A DNA stretch of 24,631 bases from Crocinitomicaceae bacterium (GTDB taxonomy: Bacteria > Bacteroidota > Bacteroidia > Flavobacteriales_D > Crocinitomicaceae). Under the pieces are notes generated by a model that was not told the origin of the DNA, searched no databases, and saw only the letters and a program-made list of their open reading frames with translations. Each line of letters begins with the position of its first letter. The first letter of the stretch is position 1. A program made the translations under genes and the position numbers. The stretch is taken from assembly GCA_023264075.1 (NCBI GenBank), contig JALQTG010000296.1:1-24631 (forward strand), in the 5' to 3' direction. Positions 14,975 through 21,613 of this stretch are shown piece by piece.

Positions 14975-15430
14975 TTAATTAAAACTTACTTCTGATAACA
15001 CAATATAATCTGATGATACTTTTGGAATCAACACCCAATTCTCAATCGTTGAAACTCCATCACAAGTTGGACACTCTTTGATGTCAATGGAGTATCTAAC
15101 AATGTTATTAAAGTCATCAAAGTCAACCACTCTACTATAACCAGAACTGCATGAAGCTGTTGTAGGAACTCCAACAATGGAGTACTTTGTGAAGTCAACA
15201 GGTTGAAAATCTAATTCATCTGGAAATCTAACCCTAGCTGGAACTGAGCTTCCGTTGGCGTTGGTTAACGATTGATTATTCGTAACGAGAATAGGTGCAT
15301 CTAGCTTAACTCCTAAAATTTGAATAACTGCCTCCTCAATGATTTCACCGCCAAAACTATTCACTGGCTCACATTTTTTACATGAAATTGTAAAAAACAT
15401 TATACTACAAAAAAGGACTAATTTCTTCAT
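14975..15430 (-). CDS. Small putative lipoprotein of unknown function
   Basis: This 151-residue protein has a lipoprotein signal (MKKLVLFCSIMFFTISC, lipidation at Cys17, followed by KKCEP). The mature part is beta-rich, with no family that I recognise. It has four further cysteines: one near position 20, one in TTASCSSGYSRVV, and a CxxC in KECPTCDG. These could form disulfides or bind a metal. It has its own TAnnTTTG element upstream and stands 11 nt before thyA, so it may be the first gene of the thyA-folA-topB transcript. The connection with nucleotide metabolism is probably only positional. Confidence 0.7.
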   Translation of the reverse strand: MKKLVLFCSIMFFTISCKKCEPVNSFGGEIIEEAVIQILGVKLDAPILVTNNQSLTNANGSSVPARVRFPDELDFQPVDFTKYSIVGVPTTASCSSGYSRVVDFDDFNNIVRYSIDIKECPTCDGVSTIENWVLIPKVSSDYIVLSEVSFN

Positions 15431-15450
15431 GAATTATACCGTTTAAAACT

Positions 15451-15458
15451 CAAAGTTA
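15451..15458 (-). promoter_or_regulatory. Putative -7 promoter element for lipoprotein-thyA-folA-topB
   Basis: On the minus strand TAACTTTG matches TAnnTTTG exactly, 20 nt before the ATG at 15430. It overlaps the last codons of lptB. No clear TTTG -33 element is visible. Confidence 0.45.
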
Positions 15459-16190
15459 AGAAGAATTTCGTCTTAGTTGAAAATTCTTTCCTAAATATAC
15501 CTTTCTAACTTGTTCGTCTGCGGCAAGATCTTCAGCAGTACCTGCTTTTAATATACTGCCTTCAAATAATAAATATGCACGGTCCGTAATAGATAGGGTT
15601 TCTTGCACATTGTGGTCAGTTATTAAAATTCCTATATTTCGTTTTTTTAAATCGGCAACTATACTTTGAATATCTTCTACTGCAATAGGGTCTACTCCCG
15701 CAAAAGGCTCATCCAACAAAACAAACTTAGGGTCAGTGGCTAATGCCCTAGCTATTTCGGTTCGCCGCTTCTCTCCGCCAGAGAGACTGCTTCCCATATT
15801 CTTTCGAACGTGATTGAGACTAAATTCTTGCAACAATTTCTCAAGCTTTTCATGTTGCTCCACCTTGTTAAGATTGGTCATCTCCAAAATTGCCATAATG
15901 TTGTCTTCAACGGATAATTTTCGAAACACTGACACCTCTTGAGGAAGATAACCTATACCCATTTGCGAGCGCTTAAACATGGGCAATCGCGTAATCTCTT
16001 TATCCTCCAAGTAAACGCTCCCTTCATCTGGCTTCACCAATCCTACAATCATGTAGAAGGAAGTCGTTTTACCCGCTCCATTTGGCCCTAACAACCCAAC
16101 GATTTCTCCTTGGTTGACCTCAATCGTAACGTTCTTAACCACTTGTCTACCTTTATAGGACTTGTTGATGGCGTTCGTAAATAACTTCAT
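15456..16190 (-). CDS. lptB: Lipopolysaccharide export ABC transporter ATP-binding protein
   Basis: This 244-residue cytoplasmic ATPase powers LptFG-driven extraction of LPS from the inner membrane into the Lpt bridge. It shows Walker A GPNGAGKTT (35-43), Q-loop Gln84 in GIGYLPQEVSVFRKLSVEDN, signature SLSGGEKRR (135-143), Walker B FVLLDEPFAGVDP (156-168) with catalytic Glu161, and switch His193 in ITDHNV. GYLPQE...FRKL and DEPFAGVDPIAVEDIQ are characteristic of LptB, which separates it from the LivF/LivG look-alikes. No lptA, lptC or lptFG gene is adjacent, as is usual outside Proteobacteria. Confidence 0.94.
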   Translation of the reverse strand: MKLFTNAINKSYKGRQVVKNVTIEVNQGEIVGLLGPNGAGKTTSFYMIVGLVKPDEGSVYLEDKEITRLPMFKRSQMGIGYLPQEVSVFRKLSVEDNIMAILEMTNLNKVEQHEKLEKLLQEFSLNHVRKNMGSSLSGGEKRRTEIARALATDPKFVLLDEPFAGVDPIAVEDIQSIVADLKKRNIGILITDHNVQETLSITDRAYLLFEGSILKAGTAEDLAADEQVRKVYLGKNFQLRRNSS

Positions 16191-16203
16191 GCTGTAAATG
16201 TAT

Positions 16204-16211
16204 CAAAATTA
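16204..16211 (-). promoter_or_regulatory. Putative -7 promoter element of lptB
   Basis: On the minus strand TAATTTTG matches TAnnTTTG exactly and lies 13 nt before the lptB ATG (16190). TTCG, 21 nt further upstream, is a weak -33 candidate. The 83-nt gap to the DUF5686 gene holds nothing else clear. Confidence 0.5.
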
Positions 16212-16273
16212 GCGACGTAATTTATGGTATGACGAATTTCAACAAACGTGGACCTGCCATTTTTATTGTGGCG

Positions 16274-18730
16274 CTAAAAGCGAATCGTTAATTTTGCCCG
16301 AATCGCAAACGGATTCATACCTGGATCAAGGTGCGTCATACGCCAAACACAATCTACCCGAAGCACTTTAAAAATGTTTTCTATACCAATGCCACTTTCA
16401 GCATAGGGAACATTTCCAAACTCCCTAGTCATGACGGGCAGTAGCATAGTTTCTAGTTGTCGATCAGAGATTGTACCCCACACTGCCTTACCGGAAGCAA
16501 CGAGTCGCCACTTTAACTTATTGACCAACGGAATTCGGTCAAAAATTAATCCATCAAAATGATGAGACGCACGAACACCCGCATATTGATCGGAAATGAA
16601 CTCGAAAAACGTCATGCTATTATGTGCCATACTTTGTAGCCAATAGGATTGCGACCCTTCATGCACACGCAAAAAAGGATAGGCTGCGGTTCCAAATACT
16701 TTCCCTGCGTATAGTTGGTAATAAAATTTACCAAATATCCCTAGTTTAGGACTATGTCTTAAATCAAAATCCAATTTTTGATATTCATAGTCTGATTTTG
16801 CAATTCCCTTGATACCCAATGTCGCCCTCAACGATATGATGGGATACTTCGACCCCAGAGAAATTCGATCAAATGCGCCCTTTAAAAACTCTTCGTTTTT
16901 AGCAAACCTTACTTGAACAAAGGTTTCGGCGGTTCGGATTTTATCTATCACATCAAAACCTCCCAGCTCATTTAGCACACGATAATTCGCTTCACCCATT
17001 GATTCCAACTCCTTCCATTGAAACCCGGTGGAAACAATATAACTTTTACCAATATCCTTCTCAAAATCAAATCCGATCTTCTCGACATACGTCAGCTCCA
17101 ACAATGGCTGGGTGCGAACAAGCGCTCCAATGGCCACATCTATATCAGCTGCACTTTCACCAAGTCCGATTTGTTTCATGTCGTATTCATAAAACCCACG
17201 AAACATCCCTCTCTTTTTAGGTGTTATGTTCCAACGCATGTACATTCCGTACTTAAATCGATCGTCCAGGTAACCGTAACCAAGTTTACCTGCGAATTCC
17301 ACTTTTCTACTGAAATCATTGGAAGTACGGAACTCAAGTTGATTACGGAAGCCCTCAATTTGGTTAAAGCTCATAAGCGTTTGCCAACTCCCAATTTCAA
17401 TCTGCCCTGCTTTATAAAACCCTGTTGTTGCCATGTAGGTAAACGTCTTAAAGGCATTAAACAAGGGAACTTTCGTGAGTGAGTCAATCATCACATCAAT
17501 GTTATGTTCTTGATTGGAAAGAGGCACATGCCTGTTGGCAATCCAATACTCTTCGGACTTACCTTCTGCATCGTCTAATACTACTACATTTTCATTCGTA
17601 CGATAAAAAGAGGGGTCGTGAGGTGTATTGATAACGAAGTTCTTACGAGTAGTTAATTTCCTTCCAAAGAAGCCCAATACCTTCGATTTCTCGCGAACTT
17701 TTAAGTCCACGATTAACTTATCCACCGTGAGCATCCATACTTCTTTTTCCACCTGATCGAATTTCTGTTCCAAATAAAATCCATTAACGTAGTTGATATT
17801 GGCGATATCAGCCACGCTGGCTGTCCACGTTTTAATAGCATAAGTCGTATCATGCACCCACATTTCTCCTTCGAAAGTTAAATCACCCGAACGTTTGGGA
17901 GTAAAGGTTAATTTATAACACCATTGGTTGTCGACAAATGCACTGTCCACCAAATAAAACTTGTAAAAATTACGGGCAAAATCAGCTGCAGGACTAATAA
18001 ATGATTTGTCAAAAATTCCAATATAATTATCGTATACATTGATATCCTGGTACATTTCACCCAAAAACTGATTCACTTCTACATTTTGAATTCCAGATAT
18101 ACGCGATGCTTTGACTACCTCCTTTTTCTTTTTTGGATTAGTGCGGTAATAGTAATCGGAAAGCGACTCGGTGAGCAACAGCGGTAAATAACTCGCCCCA
18201 CTTTCTAATGTGTCCAAATAACCCATAACAAGGTCAAATCGTTTGACAATTCCCCGTTCTCCAAACTTATCCCCAATATTATTTAAGTCAAGCTGCAGTT
18301 TGTTATAGGATTCATATTGATATGCCCCGAGTTTTTCTTTATTATTCACTGGTTTATTCCGAACTAAACGCTTGTGGAGTATTATGGATGGGCGCTCTTC
18401 AGGTGCTTTAATCACCACCTCATCAACTGCCTGGGTGATTGGTTCTAAACGAAAGTTAATGATTTGGGCCTGGTCTTTTACAACTGAAACGGTCTGCTGA
18501 GAAAAACCAGAAGCGCGCACTACAAGACTATCTGTTGCATAATAGGATTCTATCGAAAAGTTCCCGTCAAGATCTGTTTCGGTTCCAATTTTCGAGTCTT
18601 GAAAGAAAACACTCGCAAAAGGAATGGGGTCTCCATTGACAGCTTCAATCACTCTTCCACGAACAGAGGTTTGCTGGGCTATTAACCCATAAGACAAAAA
18701 CGCCAGCAGAAATGCGAAAATCCCGTTCAT
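16274..18730 (-). CDS. DUF5686 outer-membrane protein with carboxypeptidase-regulatory-like domain
   Basis: This 818-residue protein has a signal peptide (1-18, cleavage LIA|QQTS). An Ig-like CarboxypepD_reg-like domain spans about 22-110 (VRGRVIEAVNGDPIPFASVFF, then TDLDGNFSI and SLVVRASGF). The long DUF5686 region begins at VDEVVIKAPEERPSIILHK and includes the ESYNKLQLDLNN and LLLTESLSDYYYR segments. The C-terminal part is a predicted barrel ending IRAKLTIRF with a terminal Phe. DUF5686 proteins are common in Bacteroidota; their function is not established. By architecture they are outer-membrane proteins with a periplasmic N-terminus. It is preceded by a weak promoter-like element, and no partner gene is nearby. 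Confidence 0.88.
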   Translation of the reverse strand: MNGIFAFLLAFLSYGLIAQQTSVRGRVIEAVNGDPIPFASVFFQDSKIGTETDLDGNFSIESYYATDSLVVRASGFSQQTVSVVKDQAQIINFRLEPITQAVDEVVIKAPEERPSIILHKRLVRNKPVNNKEKLGAYQYESYNKLQLDLNNIGDKFGERGIVKRFDLVMGYLDTLESGASYLPLLLTESLSDYYYRTNPKKKKEVVKASRISGIQNVEVNQFLGEMYQDINVYDNYIGIFDKSFISPAADFARNFYKFYLVDSAFVDNQWCYKLTFTPKRSGDLTFEGEMWVHDTTYAIKTWTASVADIANINYVNGFYLEQKFDQVEKEVWMLTVDKLIVDLKVREKSKVLGFFGRKLTTRKNFVINTPHDPSFYRTNENVVVLDDAEGKSEEYWIANRHVPLSNQEHNIDVMIDSLTKVPLFNAFKTFTYMATTGFYKAGQIEIGSWQTLMSFNQIEGFRNQLEFRTSNDFSRKVEFAGKLGYGYLDDRFKYGMYMRWNITPKKRGMFRGFYEYDMKQIGLGESAADIDVAIGALVRTQPLLELTYVEKIGFDFEKDIGKSYIVSTGFQWKELESMGEANYRVLNELGGFDVIDKIRTAETFVQVRFAKNEEFLKGAFDRISLGSKYPIISLRATLGIKGIAKSDYEYQKLDFDLRHSPKLGIFGKFYYQLYAGKVFGTAAYPFLRVHEGSQSYWLQSMAHNSMTFFEFISDQYAGVRASHHFDGLIFDRIPLVNKLKWRLVASGKAVWGTISDRQLETMLLPVMTREFGNVPYAESGIGIENIFKVLRVDCVWRMTHLDPGMNPFAIRAKLTIRF

Positions 18731-18739
18731 AACGAAGGA

Positions 18740-18747
18740 TAAAGATA
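18740..18747 (-). promoter_or_regulatory. Weak -7-like element of the DUF5686 gene
   Basis: On the minus strand TATCTTTA differs from TAnnTTTG only in the last base and lies 9 nt before the ATG at 18730. No -33 element is visible, so the call is tentative. Confidence 0.3.
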
Positions 18748-18805
18748 ATGAATTATTGAATCCTTATGTTTTGGAATTATTAAATTATGCTCCCTGCTTC
18801 GACCC

Positions 18806-20011
18806 TCACCTTCTTTGCGGACGCGGCTTCCTTGGTGGTCGTTTTTGTTTTTCAGGTTTTACAGGATTTTCATCCACTAATGGATAAGCATGATTCTCCT
18901 CTACTGGAATTGTCATTCCAATGAGTTTCTGAATATCCTTGAGGTATTTCCGCTCTTCAGCATCACAAAACGAAATAGCAATTCCGTTTGCCCCAGCCCT
19001 TCCAGTTCGTCCAATTCGATGAACATAGGATTCTGGAATGTTGGGGAGTTCAAAATTGAATACATGGGTCAACTCATCAATATCAATCCCACGAGCTGCG
19101 ATATCCGTAGCCACTAGCACTCGTGTCTTACTTTCCTTGAAGCTATTCAAGGCGTTTTGTCTCTGGTTTTGAGATTTGTTCCCATGAATGGCCAGCGCCG
19201 AAATCCCTTTACTCGTCAATGTTTTTGCCACACGGTCGGCACCATGTTTCGTTCGCGTAAAAACAAGTGAACGCTCAATGCCTTTGTCTTCGATGACTTC
19301 CTTCAGTAAAAATCGTTTATTTCCTTTATCCACAAAATACACCACTTGATTAATGGTTTCAGCAGTGCTTGAAACTGGGGTCACCTCAACCTTCAAAGGG
19401 TTGGTTAGAATTTTATTCGATAAATCGACAATTTCACGCGGCATTGTAGCTGAGAAAAAGAGTGATTGTCGCTTTTCTGGAAGCTTTGCAATGACCTTTT
19501 TAACATCATGAATAAAACCCATGTCCAACATTCGATCAGCTTCATCCAAAATGAAGAATTCAATCTGGCTTAAATTCACATATTTCTGATTCATTAGGTC
19601 CAATAATCTACCTGGAGTAGCTACCAAAATATCGACCCCTTGCTGCAAGGAATTCACTTGAGCATGTTGTTTTACACCACCAAAAATAACGCGATGACGT
19701 AACGGCAATTCTTTTCCGTAATTGGCAATACTTTCTCCAATTTGGATAGCCAACTCCCGCGTAGGAGTTAATATAAGTGTACGAATTGGACGCTTTCCTT
19801 TGGGTGGAGTCGCGTTTTCCATCATCAATTGCAGTACTGGTATTGAAAAAGCAGCTGTTTTTCCGGTACCCGTTTGAGCACAGCCGAGTAAATCGCGCCC
19901 TTTAAGGACGATCGGAATCGCTTGCTCTTGGATAGGTGTTGGATGAGTATATCCCTCGTTTTTAACCGCCGCTAAAATCGGTGGAATTAATTGCAAATCT
20001 TCAAATGTCAT
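18806..20011 (-). CDS. rhlE: DEAD-box ATP-dependent RNA helicase, RhlE type
   Basis: This 401-residue cytosolic enzyme unwinds short RNA duplexes, in ribosome assembly or RNA decay. All core motifs are present: Q-motif THPTPIQEQAIP (22-33), motif I AQTGTGKT (45-52), Ia PTRELA (83-88), GG, TPGR (132-135), DEAD (156-159), SAT (187-189), FTRTKHGAD (251-259), ATDIAARGIDI (301-311) and HRIGRTGR (331-338). FEDLQLIPPIL and the close spacing fit the RhlE group. The C-terminus is short and basic (EKQKRPPRKPRPQRR), an RNA-binding tail. Many Bacteroidota carry several paralogues, so the symbol denotes the subfamily. Confidence 0.92.
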   Translation of the reverse strand: MTFEDLQLIPPILAAVKNEGYTHPTPIQEQAIPIVLKGRDLLGCAQTGTGKTAAFSIPVLQLMMENATPPKGKRPIRTLILTPTRELAIQIGESIANYGKELPLRHRVIFGGVKQHAQVNSLQQGVDILVATPGRLLDLMNQKYVNLSQIEFFILDEADRMLDMGFIHDVKKVIAKLPEKRQSLFFSATMPREIVDLSNKILTNPLKVEVTPVSSTAETINQVVYFVDKGNKRFLLKEVIEDKGIERSLVFTRTKHGADRVAKTLTSKGISALAIHGNKSQNQRQNALNSFKESKTRVLVATDIAARGIDIDELTHVFNFELPNIPESYVHRIGRTGRAGANGIAISFCDAEERKYLKDIQKLIGMTIPVEENHAYPLVDENPVKPEKQKRPPRKPRPQRR

Positions 20012-20055
20012 AAATGGTCAATAAATTGGAATTGGGTGGCGGTTGATTCAGGGTA

Positions 20056-20063
20056 CAAAGATA
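20056..20063 (-). promoter_or_regulatory. Putative -7 promoter element of the RNA helicase gene
   Basis: On the minus strand TATCTTTG matches TAnnTTTG exactly, 44 nt before the ATG at 20011, leaving a leader of about 38 nt. TTAG, 19 nt upstream, is a weak -33 candidate. The element lies in the divergent region shared with the pirin gene. Confidence 0.5.
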
Positions 20064-20114
20064 GGATTATTATTGGAATTTACTAACTTGTTCAATGGTC
20101 GCGCTAAGCTTTTG

Positions 20115-20149
20115 TTCGAGGTTCGAAGTTATTGGCTCAACCTCGAACC
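20115..20149. repeat. Perfect 10-bp inverted repeat in the divergent intergenic region
   Basis: GTTCGAGGTT (20115-20124) is followed after 15 nt by its exact reverse complement AACCTCGAAC (20140-20149). A second related word, GTTCGAAGTT, follows the first at 20122-20131. The repeat stands between the divergently transcribed helicase and pirin genes, so it is not a shared terminator. It could be an operator or a copy of the intergenic word family found at 5327. Confidence 0.6.
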
Positions 20150-20183
20150 CCAAACTTTGAACAAATTTTCATTATTCATATTT

Positions 20184-20209
20184 TTTGTCTCAATAAATAA
20201 TTATATTTA
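20184..20209 (+). promoter_or_regulatory. Weak promoter-like pair before the pirin gene
   Basis: TTTG (20184-20187) and TATATTTA (20202-20209) resemble the Bacteroidota -33/-7 elements, but the spacing (14 nt) is short and the -7 lacks the final G. If used, transcription would begin near 20216, downstream of the ATG at 20212, favouring translation from ATG 20233. Confidence 0.3.
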
Positions 20210-20232
20210 CCATGGTAAATAAGTTGGTGATT

Positions 20233-21360
20233 ATGTCGAAAGATGAAAAAAATAGAAGGAGCTTCTTGACCAAATTAGCCTTTGGTACGGCAGCATTGGC
20301 TTCAGCGCCAATTGTTGGAGCATTCACCTCAAAAGAACAAAAAGAAACTATGGAAGAATATCCAATAAAAAAAATTAGAGCGCTAGGCTTTCAATGGGAA
20401 ACGTTAGATCCCTTTTTATTTTGTGTGCACCACGAAGATGCGTACCCAAAAGGAAACGATGAGATGGGTCCAGCGGAAGGATTATCTGGACGGCCATTAG
20501 GAAATGATTTTCACATCAAGGACGGTTACCGCATGTATCATGGAAAGTCTGTTCCTGGATTTCCGGGTCACCCACACCGTGGTTTTGAAACACTCACAGT
20601 TGTTCGGAAAGGGCTTGTCGATCATGCTGACTCTTTCGGAGGTGCAGGTCGCTACGGAAATGGTGATTTACAATGGATGACCGCTGGGAAAGGATTAATG
20701 CATTCTGAGATGTTTCCGTTGTTAAAAAAAGACGCTGACAATCCCTTAGAACTGTTTCAAATTTGGTTGAATCTACCAAGGAAAAGTAAAATGGTAACTC
20801 CAGATTACAAAATGTTTTGGAGCGAAGACATTCCCAACTTCGAACCCCACAGCGGAGTGCATTTAGAAGTACTTGCAGGAGAACTATTCGGCAAGAAATC
20901 CCCGACTCCACCGGCGGCATCATGGGCATCAGATCCTTCGAACTATGTTGGGGTATTTAACTTCAAGTTAGATACGAATACCGCCTTTACTTTACCCGCG
21001 GTTGCTGAAGGTATCAATCGGACCATTTATTTTTACGAGGGCAACGGACTAACCATTGAAGGACAACAAATTCCCGAGTATCATGCTGTAGATGTGTTAT
21101 CACACCGCAACTTAACGATTTCATCCCCTGAAGGAGCTTTGAAATTCTTAATTCTACAAGGGCGTCCAATCAGCGAACCAGTGGTGCAACATGGGCCATT
21201 TGTAATGAACTCACGACAAGAGATTCAAGAAGCTTTTCAAGATTATCAATATGACCAATTTGGTGGGTGGCCATGGAGCAGATACGACCAAGTGCATGAA
21301 CGCGAAAAGGGACGATTTGCGCGTTATCCGGACGGAACGGAAGAGTCTAAGGAAAGTTAA
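20233..21360 (+). CDS. Pirin-family cupin protein with twin-arginine (Tat) signal
   Basis: This 375-residue protein starts at ATG 20233 (MSKDEKNRRSFLTKLAF). The upstream ATG 20212 would add seven residues before the signal. The N-terminus has a Tat motif NRRSFLTK, a hydrophobic core and a cleavage region near GAFTS. The rest is a bicupin pirin: GHPHRGFETLTVV gives metal ligands His113 and His115, and MHSEM gives His157 and Glu159. LFQIWLNLP and the C-terminal cupin follow. Known pirins bind Fe or other metals, and some act as quercetin dioxygenases or regulators; most are cytosolic. Export of a folded, metal-loaded pirin is inferred from the Tat signal. The gene appears monocistronic. Confidence 0.9.
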   Translation: MSKDEKNRRSFLTKLAFGTAALASAPIVGAFTSKEQKETMEEYPIKKIRALGFQWETLDPFLFCVHHEDAYPKGNDEMGPAEGLSGRPLGNDFHIKDGYRMYHGKSVPGFPGHPHRGFETLTVVRKGLVDHADSFGGAGRYGNGDLQWMTAGKGLMHSEMFPLLKKDADNPLELFQIWLNLPRKSKMVTPDYKMFWSEDIPNFEPHSGVHLEVLAGELFGKKSPTPPAASWASDPSNYVGVFNFKLDTNTAFTLPAVAEGINRTIYFYEGNGLTIEGQQIPEYHAVDVLSHRNLTISSPEGALKFLILQGRPISEPVVQHGPFVMNSRQEIQEAFQDYQYDQFGGWPWSRYDQVHEREKGRFARYPDGTEESKES

Positions 21361-21613
21361 ATATCTGACAAAAAGAATTATGAGAAAAAAGTCATTCATC
21401 CATAATGAATAACAATGATTTGATATGTTAAAAACTTCTTAAAATATTAATACAAAATTAATTTACCCCTCCTACTTATACATTATTTTTGATTCGAATA
21501 TTTGGGAACAGACTACTTGATGCTTTGAAAAATGCTTACTGAATTGATTATCAAACAATAAATCTTGACGCATACATCAAGAGCAAAGAATGTTTCTTTT
21601 TTAAATGAATTAA
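21361..21613 (+). promoter_or_regulatory. 253-nt AT-rich intergenic region with promoter-like element and two leader hairpins
   Basis: TATTTTTG (21484-21491) matches TAnnTTTG exactly, with TTTA (21462-21465) 18 nt upstream as a fair -33. It would give a leader of about 115 nt. Near the gene are two tandem hairpins: TCTTGA/TCAAGA (21563-21568 and 21577-21582, 8-nt loop), and AAAGAA/TTCTTT (21585-21590 and 21594-21599, 3-nt loop) followed by three more T. The second ends 14 nt before the start codon and could affect translation or end transcription. No gene is seen here. Confidence 0.35.

Noticed and set aside
17018..17482. 154-codon open frame antisense to the DUF5686 gene
   Set aside because: It lies wholly inside a well-supported DUF5686 coding region on the other strand and has no domain sense.
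20212..20214. ATG 20212 as start of the pirin gene
   Set aside because: It adds seven residues before the Tat signal and lies at or before the likely transcription start; ATG 20233 gives a compact n-region.
21394..21410. ATTCAT/ATGAAT hairpin after the pirin gene as a terminator
   Set aside because: It is a weak 6-bp AT-rich stem with no following T run; chance pairing is likely in this AT-rich gap.
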